A stretch of 64,000 nucleotides of DNA from Aquimonas sp964586455. Its GTDB lineage: Bacteria > Pseudomonadota > Gammaproteobacteria > Xanthomonadales > Xanthomonadaceae. Position numbers and translations under genes: made by a program. The notes under the pieces are model-generated. The model did no database searches. It worked only from the letters and a program-made list of their open reading frames with translations, and was not told where the DNA came from. Position 1 is the stretch's first letter. The number at the start of each line of letters is the position of its first letter. Below are positions 47,439 through 56,383 of this stretch, piece by piece. The DNA lies in contig CAZPHV010000012.1 of NCBI GenBank assembly GCA_964586455.1, positions 1 through 64,000 on the forward strand, written 5' to 3'.

Positions 47439-47899
47439 GCGCGGTGGTGCCGGTGGCCCTGCGGGTGCTGGATGCACGCCTGGGGACCGAGTTTCCGCTG
47501 CCGGACTACGCCACAGCGGGCGCGGCGGGGCTCGACCTGCGCGCCATGCTGGAGGCGCCGCTCGTGCTGGGGCCCGGCGAAAGCGCGCTGGTGCCTTCGG
47601 GAATCGCGATACATTTGAACAATCCGGGGCTGTGCGCGGTGGTGCTGCCGCGTTCGGGCCTGGGCCACAAGCAGGGCCTGGTGCTGGGCAATCTGGTCGG
47701 GCTGATCGATTCGGACTACCAGGGTCCGCTGATGATCAGCCTGTGGAACCGTAGTCAGGCGGCCTGTACGGTTGCGCCCGGCGATCGGGTGGCGCAATTG
47801 GTGGTGATGCCGGTGCAGCGGGTGCAGCTGGAACGCGTCGAGTCCTTCGAGGCCAGCGCGCGGGGCGAGGGCGGATTCGGTCACACCGGTATCCGCTGA
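47435..47899 (+). CDS. dut: Deoxyuridine 5'-triphosphate nucleotidohydrolase (dUTPase)
   Basis: The 154-residue product is a trimeric dUTPase converting dUTP to dUMP and pyrophosphate, which keeps uracil out of DNA and feeds dTMP synthesis. All five motifs are visible: AGLDLRA, PRSGLG with the catalytic-site Ser/Arg, VGLIDSDYQGPL with the catalytic Asp, GDRVAQLV, and the C-terminal arm ARGEGGFGHTG. It overlaps coaBC by four bases and is followed 61 nt later by algC. Confidence 0.97.
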   Translation: MSAVVPVALRVLDARLGTEFPLPDYATAGAAGLDLRAMLEAPLVLGPGESALVPSGIAIHLNNPGLCAVVLPRSGLGHKQGLVLGNLVGLIDSDYQGPLMISLWNRSQAACTVAPGDRVAQLVVMPVQRVQLERVESFEASARGEGGFGHTGIR

Positions 47900-47960
47900 A
47901 GGCAACTGGGGCAGAGCGGGGCGAATCCGGCCCCGGCACGGGCGAAGGAACACGAGGTCG

Positions 47961-50291
47961 ATGGCCAAGCGCAGGAAGAAGCAGAAGGACCCGGTGCAGC
48001 TGCCGCCTGAAGTACTGGCGCTGCGGCGGCCCGCCTATTTCGTGCTGGCACTGCTGGCCCTGGTCGGCGGCCTGCTGATCATTTGGCAGGGTATGCTCGC
48101 CTGGCAGAGCGGTCGCGCCGGGCCGCGTCTGGAGACGCTTCGCGGCAGCCTGTCGGAAGCCATTGGCGATGACCTGTCCTCGCGGATGCGCCGGATCGAG
48201 CGCGCCATCAACGACCCCTATTTGCGTGCCGACCTCACGGCGGGCGCGCTTGATTCCGCCAAGGAGCGCGCCGTTCGGGTCTGGAACGATGCGCCGACGC
48301 TCAGCGTCTACAGCGCCAAGCTCGATGAAGTCTTCGAGCAGGACATCGCCGGTTTTGGCTTCAGCCGGCTGCAGTTGCTGAATCGTGCTCGCGTCGCCGA
48401 AGGCCCGGTGGTCGGGCCGATTGGCCGCGGCACCGATATCGTGATGGGCATCGCCGCACCCGCGCGTGAGGACGGCCGCGTGCTGGGCATGCTGCTGGCG
48501 GAGTTCCCGGTGAGCCCTTACGTCGAGCAGATCCGGACGGCCGACCTGCCCGGCGGCTACCTCGATCTACGAACCGATGCCGCCGTGCTGATCAGCGCTG
48601 GCAACCAGGGTTTGGCCAAGGATGCGCGCACAGTGCCGATCGCCGGCAGCGGGCTGCACATGGGGATCGCCGCGCCACCGGTAGTGACGATGATTCCCTA
48701 CGACCCGCCGATGCAGATCGGCCTGGGCGCCATCGTCATTCTGCTTGGGGTGCTGCTGGTCTGGCAGCTGCGTCGCGACCCGGCTTTCCATGCGGCGCCG
48801 GTGCGCGGCGACGAGCCCACGTTCGCCCAGACCCTGGCGCAGCAGCCCAAGGCCGAGGCCAAGCCTCAGACCGCGGCCAGCACAGCCGCGGCGGCGCCGC
48901 AGGCGCGCACGGCCATCAACGTGGACCGCACGATTTTCCGCGCCTACGACATCCGCGGCATCGTTGGCAAAAGTCTTGATGAAGGCGTGGCGCGCCTGAT
49001 CGGCCAGGCCGTGGGTAGCCTGATGGCCGAGCAGGGGCTGCGCGAGATCGTGGTCGGCCGTGATGGTCGCCTGTCGGGGCCGATCCTGTCCGAAGCCTTG
49101 ATCGAGGGTCTGCGTGCCGCCGGTCGCGATGTCATCGACATCGGTCTGGCGCCCACCCCGGTGGTCTACTTCGGCGCCTTCCAGCTCAACACCGGCTGCT
49201 GCATCGCGCTCACAGGCAGCCACAACCCGCCCGACTACAACGGCTTCAAGATCGTCGTCGGCGGCGAAACCCTGCATGGCGGCGCCATCCAGGACCTGTA
49301 CGCGCGCATCGCCGAAGGCCGCCTGAGCAACAGCGGCAACGGCGGACTGCAGCAATTCGACATCCTGGACGACTACGTGTCGCGGATCAGCGGGGACGTG
49401 CAGCTGGAGCGCCGCCTGCGCGTGGTGGTCGACTGCGGCAACGGCGTCGCCGGCGTGATCGCCCCGGCCGTGCTGGAGGCGATCGGCTGCGAGGTCGAGC
49501 CCCTGTACTGCGAAGTCGACGGCAACTTCCCCAACCATCACCCGGATCCCTCCGAGCCCGAAAACCTGCGCGACCTGACCATGATGGTGAAGCGCCTGGG
49601 CTTCGACCTCGGTATCGCCTTCGACGGCGACGGCGACCGCTTGGGCGTGGTCAGCGCCCAAGGCGAGATCATTTTCCCCGACCGCCTGCTGATGCTGTTT
49701 GCCCAGGATGTGCTCAGCCGTAACCCGGGCGCGGCGATCATCTACGACGTCAAGTGCACCGGGCATCTTGCGGGCCACGTCCTGCGCAACGGCGGCAGCC
49801 CGATCATGTGGAAAACCGGGCATTCGCTGATCAAGGCGAAAATGCGCGAAACCGAAGCCGAACTTGCCGGCGAGATGAGCGGCCATTTCTTCTTTCGCGA
49901 GCGCTGGTTCGGCTTCGACGACGGCATCTATTCGGCCGCGCGCCTGCTGGAGATCCTCGCCGCCGACGGTCGCGAGCCCACCGAAGTCTTCGCCGAGCTG
50001 CCGAAGGGCGTGTCCACGCCCGAGCTCAAGGTCAAGATGGAGGAGGGCGCACACTACGCCTACATGGAAAAGTTCTCGGCCCGCGCGAAGTTCGAGGGCG
50101 CCAAGCTCGCCACCATCGACGGCATCCGCGCCGACTGGCCGGACGGCTGGGGCCTGGTCCGCTGCTCGAACACTACGCCGTGCCTGGTCCTGCGCTTCGA
50201 TGCCGACAACGACGCCGCGCTGGCACGCATCCAGGAAACCTTCCGCACCCAACTGCTGGCGGTGGATCCGGGCTTGCAGCTGCCGTTCTGA
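47961..50291 (+). CDS. algC: Phosphomannomutase/phosphoglucomutase with N-terminal membrane-anchored domain
   Basis: The 776-residue product is longer than the usual 450-470 residues. Residues 1-310 hold two membrane helices (about 25-48 and 252-272) around a periplasmic domain of about 200 residues, then an Ala/Gln-rich linker. The catalytic part (about 315-776) has IFRAYDIRGIVG, the phosphoserine loop ALTGSHNPPDYNGFK (phospho-Ser in SHNPP), the metal site FDGDGDRLG, and the sugar-binding GEMSGHFFFRERW. It interconverts mannose- or glucose-6-phosphate and 1-phosphate for LPS and exopolysaccharide (xanA/algC role). A long N-terminal extension is known in Xanthomonad homologues. The order coaBC-dut-algC is typical of the group, but argB does not follow here. 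Confidence 0.93.
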   Translation: MAKRRKKQKDPVQLPPEVLALRRPAYFVLALLALVGGLLIIWQGMLAWQSGRAGPRLETLRGSLSEAIGDDLSSRMRRIERAINDPYLRADLTAGALDSAKERAVRVWNDAPTLSVYSAKLDEVFEQDIAGFGFSRLQLLNRARVAEGPVVGPIGRGTDIVMGIAAPAREDGRVLGMLLAEFPVSPYVEQIRTADLPGGYLDLRTDAAVLISAGNQGLAKDARTVPIAGSGLHMGIAAPPVVTMIPYDPPMQIGLGAIVILLGVLLVWQLRRDPAFHAAPVRGDEPTFAQTLAQQPKAEAKPQTAASTAAAAPQARTAINVDRTIFRAYDIRGIVGKSLDEGVARLIGQAVGSLMAEQGLREIVVGRDGRLSGPILSEALIEGLRAAGRDVIDIGLAPTPVVYFGAFQLNTGCCIALTGSHNPPDYNGFKIVVGGETLHGGAIQDLYARIAEGRLSNSGNGGLQQFDILDDYVSRISGDVQLERRLRVVVDCGNGVAGVIAPAVLEAIGCEVEPLYCEVDGNFPNHHPDPSEPENLRDLTMMVKRLGFDLGIAFDGDGDRLGVVSAQGEIIFPDRLLMLFAQDVLSRNPGAAIIYDVKCTGHLAGHVLRNGGSPIMWKTGHSLIKAKMRETEAELAGEMSGHFFFRERWFGFDDGIYSAARLLEILAADGREPTEVFAELPKGVSTPELKVKMEEGAHYAYMEKFSARAKFEGAKLATIDGIRADWPDGWGLVRCSNTTPCLVLRFDADNDAALARIQETFRTQLLAVDPGLQLPF

Positions 50292-50967
50292 GCGTGCGGG
50301 TTTTGCCGACGGCAGATCGATGCTCTTTACGTCAGGGGAACGCTGATCCCCTGCAGCTTCCCCCGCCAAGGTCAGCGGCTCTGAGAGTCGTTCACGAGAG
50401 CCTGGGATCGGCCCAGCTGAGTCGGGAAGAGCCTCAGCTTTGCGGCAACCGAACGGGCGACGCACACAGCCTCACGAATGCTCAAGAGCGTCTACACGGA
50501 GCTTTCTCGATCTGTCCGGAAGCAGCGCAACCCGAGCTATCGGGAGGCAGCATTCTTCTCTTCGAGCGCTGCGCGATCACCCTGCTGCAAGCGTGGGCCG
50601 ATGTGCCCGCGGACGGGCAAAGGATCCGAACGCAGCGGCACCGTCGCACTGCTCCCTGAGGCGAGCCGAGTCCCGGATCACATGGAGTCCGCACGGGTGT
50701 TGATCGTGGCTCCGCCGCTTCGCGAACTGTTTGGTCGGTCGCGGTAGATCCAAGGGTCTTGAAGCGTGTTTCGTTTTCGACTGGAACTCGACAGGCATCA
50801 CGAACCCGGCTCGCGCCCATCTCGATTTGCTCTCCTGCAGTTCGAGCGCATCTGCCGCGCGCTTACGGCTATCGCCACCGTGGCCTACCGCAGGCTGCGT
50901 TCGACAAGAGCGTGGCAAGCAAGCGCGGACGCGGCTCCCGAGCTCGCAGACGAATGCAGCGCCCAAA
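50292..50967. other. 676-bp non-coding stretch after algC
   Basis: A 7-bp hairpin CAGGGGA-ACGCTGA-TCCCCTG (50333-50353) lies 42 nt after the algC stop and may end that transcript, though no T-run follows. No supported gene was found in the rest on either strand; short frames have no ribosome site, signal peptide or family motif. Codon pattern and composition do not suggest a decayed gene that I can name. Confidence 0.5.
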
Positions 50968-51000
50968 CAGAAGGCCGGATGCGTAGCATCCGGCCTTCTG
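50968..51000 (-). terminator. 15-bp perfect hairpin downstream of the subtilase gene
   Basis: CAGAAGGCCGGATGC pairs perfectly with GCATCCGGCCTTCTG around a GTA loop. On the minus strand it comes 39 nt after the subtilase stop and is followed by CTGTTTGGGC, i.e. a short T-run. It fits an intrinsic terminator for that gene. Confidence 0.65.
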
Positions 51001-51039
51001 AATCGAGCTCCGGGCCGTATCGGGCGCCGGCATTGCGGA

Positions 51040-54000
51040 TTACGGCTGGGCGGAAGACTCAAAACCGTGCGCGAAGATCTCGTCCGGCAGCGTGACCGAT
51101 GCGGCCGGCAGCAGGCACCAGCTGACCAGCTGACCGGTGTCCTGCCCCACGTTGTCGCTCACCCTCAATGACCAGTCACCATGCAGCTCGGCGCCCACAA
51201 AGGCCGCCAGCGGATTGGCCGGGCTGTATTCTGCGCCGGGTGTGTACGCGGGTAGCGTGTTTGCGCAGTTGTTCTGGATACTCAGGCTGGAGCCGTCGGC
51301 GAGAATCACATCCATGTTGTCGCCGTTGCAGCCGTTGGTGCTGGCCGGCACGCCGGGACGATTGACTAGCTCAACCGTAGTGCTGTCCTTGCTCAACCAG
51401 ACCCGCAGGTCGCCGATCCACGTGTGGTTGATCTTCAGGCCCAGGCGCAGGCCGTCCAGGGTGCCGGTGTTGGCGACATTGAGTGTGTCGGTAACACCCG
51501 TGGCGTTATTGTCGGGGATGTTGAGGCCTGGCTCGCTGCAGATCAGGTTGCTGGTGGTGAAGCTGCGTACCGGAGAAGTCTCGCCCGCTCCGCAGCGATT
51601 ACTGGCCGAGACGCGCCAGAAATACTGCGCATTGGCTGCCAATGCACTGGCCAGCGTCAGGCTGGTGCCCGACACCTCGGTATCCACCACGGGGTCAGTG
51701 AACTGGGCGTTCGACGCCACCTCCACCCGGTAGTTGGTCGCTCCCGGGATCGCATCCCAGCTCAGGCTTGGCCGCAGAGGCTGCTCGATCGCGCCCTGCG
51801 CGGGGGCTGTCAGGCCCACCGCGGCCGGCGGTTCGGCATCCACTGCGACAGTGACCGCACGTGTCTTGCTGGACGCGGGGTAGCTCGGGCCGTTCGAGGC
51901 GGCCGTAACGTCGAAGCTCAAGCTGCCTGCTGGCAGGGTGCCGGTATTGCCGATGGCGAGCGTGCTGGTCGCCGCCGGCGAGGCCGGGGTCAGCGGGTTC
52001 ACGGAGAAGCTGCTGGTCAGGCCCGCCGGCAGTGCGGAATGGCTGAGCAAGAGCGGGTCGTCGAAGCCCTCGAACGAAGTCGCACCAATGCTGATATCGA
52101 TCGGCTCACCCGCACAGATGCCGCCCGCCGTGCCGCCGGCCTGCAGGATGAAATCAGGCTCGGTGAGGCCGAGCAGCTTGCCGGTGGCTGAGAGCGCGAA
52201 GGGCTGTGGGCCCTGTGCCACCTGGATACCGCGCACCCGCACGACGTAGCTGCCGGTGTCGGGGGTGGGCAGCTCGATGTTGTGGACGTTGTTGCGGTCG
52301 TCGTAGTTGGCAGTTGTGGTGTCGGCGACCGGGTTGGGGCTGGTGAGCCCGCCGTTCAGCGGCAGCTTCTGCGTCCAGATCTGACCGTCAGGCGTTTCCA
52401 GCTCCAGTCGCAACTGATTGACGCCGTGCGGGTTCGCGTTGACCAGGGCAGGTGCGTCATGCCACACCAAGGTCACCACCAGTGGGGCGCCGGCTTCCAC
52501 CGACAGCACCTGGGTGTACTCATCGTTGGTTTCGAGCCCGTCGGTCTGATCGTCCAGCCACAAGCCGCGGGCGTCGTCCTGGAAATACAGGCTGTTGCCG
52601 AGATTGATGCGTCCCCAACCCTGCGACTGGCTGGGAGCACCACCGGTGGTGCCCGTGCCCGTGATCTCTTGAGCACCGTTGATCATGATCGCTTTGATCA
52701 AAGCTGCCGATGGCGTGGGAAGGGCGTGATCGGCGTTTTCGATACCGCTCGGATAGAACCCACGCTGCAGGTACTCACGAACCAGCGCCGACAGGCCCGC
52801 CGCGGTCGGCGTAGCCATGGACGTGCCGCTCATGCTGGTGGTGCCACAGGCCGTGCGTGAGGCGGAAATGATGCTCGCACCCTGGGCAGTCAAGTCGGGC
52901 TTGATGCGGCGGTCCTGTGTCGGGCCGCGCGAGGAGAACCCGGACATCGCGTTGCCGCCGGTGCCGCGATTGTTGCTGCCGATCGAGAACACGTTCTTGG
53001 CGTTGCCGGCGGCACCGACATCGGCGCCCGGGCCGCAGCCTGAGCTTCCGCCAAGGCCGCCGCTGTTGCCCGCGGCGACTAGCACGGCCAGCTGCGGGTG
53101 CTGCCAGACCACCGCGTCCGCGTCGCGGGTGGTGGCGCGGTACTCGACCTGACAATCGGCGATACACGCTCCGACCGCGTTGCGGCAGGACGAGCCCCAG
53201 GAATTGTTGTGCGTCAACGCGCCATTGGCATAGGCCGTGGCGGCTGCGTGGAAAAGGGTGCCGCCACCGGTGTTCAGGTACTGCAGGCTGGCGCCCATCT
53301 CCTGCGAAATCAGTTTCGCGCCGGGGGCCGTGCCGTCGAGGTCTGTCAGACCACCCGGACTGGTGCGGGTGGTGCAATCGACCGCACCGGTGGCGAGGTT
53401 GTTGCCGGTGATGGTGCCCATGACATGGGTGCCGTGGCCGTGGCCGTCGGCGGGGGCGCCGCTGGTGCTGCCGTCCCACTTGTAGTGGGCGCCGATCTTG
53501 CGATGGTCGAAGTCGGGCGTGATGGTTGGACAGCTCGCTCCGCTGGCGCAGACCGACGTGACCGGCTGCCCGAAGTTGGCATCGGAGAAAGAACAGTGGG
53601 TGGCGTGCAGTCCGGAGTCAGCCGCTGCCACGATCTGGCCGCAGCCGAACAGGCCGTTCTCGAAGGCGGGCATCGAGCCCGCAACGGGTGCCTGCTGTCC
53701 GCTCTGGTGCAGCCAGCCGGCCTGAGAGTTCATCAGTTCATTGGTCCAGCGCAGGCTGACCGTAGCGACTTCGGGATTCAGCGCCAGTGCCTGAACCGCA
53801 TCGGCAAGTGCGCTGCGCTCGAAGCCGACCACGATGCGCTCATGGTCGAAGCCCTGTTCGGTGAGCTTGTACGAGAGCCCAGGCGTTGAAAGCAGGCCGT
53901 CGCGGCTGCGCGATGCCTCCACGCCGGGATGCAGCGCGATGCTCAGCTGATCGATGCCGGCCTCAGCTGAGATTGACACGCCCTTGCTGCCGGCGAGGGT

Positions 54001-54396
54001 GTTGGCGATGTCATTGGCGAGGTTTATGTCGAGCTTCCAGACCGGCAGGTAGGCGCCGGTCCAGAGCACGCCGGGAAGAGCCTTGACCCGGCCCTCGGTC
54101 GCCGTGTTCATGCGCACCAGGTAGGCGTAGTGCGGCGCATAGCCGAGGATCTGCACGCCTTGCGCTTCAAGTGCGCGCCGCTGCTCGGCCCGGATTGGCG
54201 CGTCGAACTTGACGATGCGGAAAGGCGAAGCGGCATCAGCACGACCGAGTGGGCGCAGGGCCTCATGGGCGAGCTTCATTTCACCGCTGCAGACATCCAG
54301 GGTGGCGGTGTCGAACGACACCTCGCAGCGCTTTCCGCCGTCGGCAGCAAAGCCCGTCAGAGGCAGCAGAAGAAGACCAGGTATCCAGAATCGCAT
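51040..54396 (-). CDS. Secreted subtilisin-like (S8) protease with fibronectin-like and P domains and C-terminal GFE tail
   Basis: The 1118-residue product has a signal peptide (MRFWIPGLLLLPLTGFAA). An inhibitor-like propeptide (about 20-230) precedes an S8 catalytic domain with Asp near 259 (AADSGLHATHCSF), His near 322 (GHGHGTHVMG) and Ser near 525 (SGTSMATPTAAG); all three catalytic residues are present. Downstream are a jelly-roll domain (to about 730), Ig/fibronectin-like repeats (about 740-970) and a proprotein-convertase P domain (about 985-1100). It ends in DEIFAHGFESSAQP, the GFE tail. The start at 54396 has GGGGAG upstream; a longer frame to 54495 adds Cys-rich residues with no ribosome site. 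A digestive or surface-processing protease. Confidence 0.9.
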   Translation of the reverse strand: MRFWIPGLLLLPLTGFAADGGKRCEVSFDTATLDVCSGEMKLAHEALRPLGRADAASPFRIVKFDAPIRAEQRRALEAQGVQILGYAPHYAYLVRMNTATEGRVKALPGVLWTGAYLPVWKLDINLANDIANTLAGSKGVSISAEAGIDQLSIALHPGVEASRSRDGLLSTPGLSYKLTEQGFDHERIVVGFERSALADAVQALALNPEVATVSLRWTNELMNSQAGWLHQSGQQAPVAGSMPAFENGLFGCGQIVAAADSGLHATHCSFSDANFGQPVTSVCASGASCPTITPDFDHRKIGAHYKWDGSTSGAPADGHGHGTHVMGTITGNNLATGAVDCTTRTSPGGLTDLDGTAPGAKLISQEMGASLQYLNTGGGTLFHAAATAYANGALTHNNSWGSSCRNAVGACIADCQVEYRATTRDADAVVWQHPQLAVLVAAGNSGGLGGSSGCGPGADVGAAGNAKNVFSIGSNNRGTGGNAMSGFSSRGPTQDRRIKPDLTAQGASIISASRTACGTTSMSGTSMATPTAAGLSALVREYLQRGFYPSGIENADHALPTPSAALIKAIMINGAQEITGTGTTGGAPSQSQGWGRINLGNSLYFQDDARGLWLDDQTDGLETNDEYTQVLSVEAGAPLVVTLVWHDAPALVNANPHGVNQLRLELETPDGQIWTQKLPLNGGLTSPNPVADTTTANYDDRNNVHNIELPTPDTGSYVVRVRGIQVAQGPQPFALSATGKLLGLTEPDFILQAGGTAGGICAGEPIDISIGATSFEGFDDPLLLSHSALPAGLTSSFSVNPLTPASPAATSTLAIGNTGTLPAGSLSFDVTAASNGPSYPASSKTRAVTVAVDAEPPAAVGLTAPAQGAIEQPLRPSLSWDAIPGATNYRVEVASNAQFTDPVVDTEVSGTSLTLASALAANAQYFWRVSASNRCGAGETSPVRSFTTSNLICSEPGLNIPDNNATGVTDTLNVANTGTLDGLRLGLKINHTWIGDLRVWLSKDSTTVELVNRPGVPASTNGCNGDNMDVILADGSSLSIQNNCANTLPAYTPGAEYSPANPLAAFVGAELHGDWSLRVSDNVGQDTGQLVSWCLLPAASVTLPDEIFAHGFESSAQP

Positions 54397-54497
54397 AACG
54401 TTTCTCCCCGGAGCCGAGCAGGGTCGGCAACAGCATGTGATGTGCGGAACGCACTGCAGAACCGAGCGGGAGCAACAGGGCTGACGAGGATGCACGG

Positions 54498-54530
54498 CAG
54501 CGTGGAATCCGCGAAAGCGGACTCACGCTG
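54498..54530. promoter_or_regulatory. GAAA-tetraloop hairpin in the subtilase/waaA divergent region
   Basis: CAGCGTG (54498-54504) pairs with CACGCTG (54524-54530). The inner stem TCCGC/GCGGA is closed by a GAAA tetraloop, and 3- and 2-base bulges separate the stems. It sits 102 nt upstream of the subtilase start codon in the 387-bp divergent region 54397-54783, which is otherwise without a recognised feature. It could be a structured leader or an operator. Confidence 0.35.
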
Positions 54531-54783
54531 ATCAAGTGGAAGCCCCGGAAAGTACTGTCTGGCTCGGCAGTCGTCGGAAACGGCATAGGCCGCATGACGG
54601 CTCTGGGCTCCCCCACGGACCCCAGCTGCGTGGGCCGAGGATAGCAGCGTGTTTCGTCACGCGCACATCACGCGGAAAACCGGGAGAAATGGGCCGACTG
54701 TCGCTCGCATGGCGAGCTCCTGATGCCCTGCTATCCTGCGCCGCCCGGGACGGGCCCTTGCGGCCAAGGACGCCGCGCGCGCC

Positions 54784-56103
54784 ATGCGACTGCTCTACAC
54801 GCTCGCCATGTATCTGCTCACGCCGCTGATTTTCTATCGGCTGCTGGCACGAGGGCTGCGCATGCCCGGCTATTACGCGCGCTGGCGCGAACGCTTTGGC
54901 CACTTCAAGTCGCCAGGTTTCCAGCACAGCATCTGGGTGCACGCGGTCTCGGTGGGCGAAGTCAATGCCGCCGCGCCGCTGGTCGAAGCCCTGCGCCGTC
55001 GCTATGCCGACCTGCCCTTCGTGTTGACCACCGTCACGCCGACCGGTTCGGACCGCGTGCGCCAGCTCTGGGGCGAGGACGTCTTCCATGTCTATCTGCC
55101 CTATGACCTTCCTGGCTCGGTGCGGCGCTTTCTGGCGGCAACCCGGCCGAAGCTGGCAGTGGTGATGGAAACCGAGATCTGGCCCAACCTGTTTCTGTCC
55201 TGCGAGGCCGCCGGGATCCCGGTGGTGGTTGCCAACGCGCGGCTGTCGGACAAATCCCTGCGCGGCTATGGCCCGGTGCGACCGATCATCCGCGCCGCCA
55301 TCCGCAGCGCGCGCTTCGTCGCCGCGCAGTCGCAGCAGGACGCCGATCGCTTTCTGAGTCTGGGTGCCCGGCCGGACCGGCTGCGCGTCGTCGGCAACCT
55401 GAAGTTCGACCTTCAGGTCAAACCCGAACTGTTCACCGATGCCGCAGCGGCGCGCGCGCGCTGGGGCGAGCAGCGACCGGTCTGGATCGCTGCCAGCACC
55501 CATGAGGGCGAAGAGCTCGCCGTGATCGAGGCGCACTCGCGGCTGTTGAATCGGTTTCCCGACGCGCTTTTGCTGGTCGCGCCGCGGCATCCGGAGCGCT
55601 TCAAGCCGATGGTGCAGCTCTGCCGCAGCTACGGTTTCGCGACGCGTACGCGTACCGAAGACGACGAGCCGGACGCGCACTGCCAGTGCTTCGTGATCGA
55701 TACGCTGGGTGAGCTGGTCAACTTCATCGCCTGCGCGGATGTAGCTTTTGTCGCCGGCTCGCTGGAAGCGATCGGCGGCCACAACGTGCTCGAACCCGCG
55801 GCGCTCGGCATCCCCGTGGTGGTGGGCCCGCACACCTTCAATTTCGAGGAAGTCACCGACCTGCTGCTCGAACAGGATGCCGCCCTGCGGGTGGCCGACT
55901 CGGAAGACCTTTCGCGCACTCTTCAGACCCTGCTGGCCGACCCCGACCGACGGGCGCGCATGGGCGAAGCCTGCCAGCGCACCGTGGGCAACGAACGTGG
56001 CGCAGTCGAGCGAACCCTGGAGGTGATCGGACGCATGCTGCGCGGCGAGATCGAACCAGGCGCTGACGCCAGCGACAGTCGACCGGCCACACGAGGGCGC
56101 TGA
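54784..56103 (+). CDS. waaA: 3-deoxy-D-manno-octulosonic acid (Kdo) transferase
   Basis: The 439-residue product attaches Kdo to lipid A precursor, the first step of LPS core assembly. An N-terminal membrane helix (LLYTLAMYLLTPLIFYRLL) anchors it to the inner face of the cytoplasmic membrane. Typical blocks follow: SIWVHAVSVGEVNAAAPLV, TTVTPTGSDRV, VMETEIWPNL, NARLSDKS, ASTHEGEE, and GGHNVLEPAALG with the GT-B nucleotide-sugar site. It is divergent from the subtilase and monocistronic as far as can be seen. A MITE lies 82 nt downstream. Confidence 0.96.
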   Translation: MRLLYTLAMYLLTPLIFYRLLARGLRMPGYYARWRERFGHFKSPGFQHSIWVHAVSVGEVNAAAPLVEALRRRYADLPFVLTTVTPTGSDRVRQLWGEDVFHVYLPYDLPGSVRRFLAATRPKLAVVMETEIWPNLFLSCEAAGIPVVVANARLSDKSLRGYGPVRPIIRAAIRSARFVAAQSQQDADRFLSLGARPDRLRVVGNLKFDLQVKPELFTDAAAARARWGEQRPVWIAASTHEGEELAVIEAHSRLLNRFPDALLLVAPRHPERFKPMVQLCRSYGFATRTRTEDDEPDAHCQCFVIDTLGELVNFIACADVAFVAGSLEAIGGHNVLEPAALGIPVVVGPHTFNFEEVTDLLLEQDAALRVADSEDLSRTLQTLLADPDRRARMGEACQRTVGNERGAVERTLEVIGRMLRGEIEPGADASDSRPATRGR

Positions 56104-56185
56104 CCGGGACTTGGCGGTGGTTCTGAAGGCCGAGGTTCGAGTGTAGGAGGCAATAATCCAGCGATTCATAGGGTTGCAATAGACC

Positions 56186-56350
56186 TAGGAGCCTGTCGGA
56201 CTTTGGTCGGCCGGGCTGCAAACCCGTCTGCGCGGTCCACTATCCGCCGATTCTTGACCCATAGCGCTGCTATGGGCCTGCAAATCGCCGAAAACCTGTC
56301 CTCACGCAGCCGAGTCTTCGCCTCGACCACCAAAGCCCGACAGGCTCCTA
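56186..56350. mobile_element. 165-bp MITE-like element with 22-bp terminal inverted repeats
   Basis: Ends read TAGGAGCCTGTCGG(A/G)CTTTGGT in inverted orientation, 22 bp with one mismatch. The bases just outside extend to CTAG at both ends, a possible target duplication. Inside are nested palindromes around CCATAGC-GCT-GCTATGG, so the whole element can fold into one long hairpin. It carries no reading frame. Size, terminal repeats and the lack of coding capacity fit a non-autonomous transposable element; no matching transposase lies in the window. Confidence 0.75.
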
Positions 56351-56383
56351 GAATGCAGCGAACCCGGCACTGATCAGGCGCGT

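Noticed and set aside
48567..50465. Antisense open frame of about 630 codons over algC
   Set aside because: The sense strand has every phosphohexomutase motif, and the antisense product has no recognisable domain.
50292..50967. Possible decayed gene after algC
   Set aside because: Several short frames exist but none shows a protein-like sequence or a motif, so it is left as non-coding.
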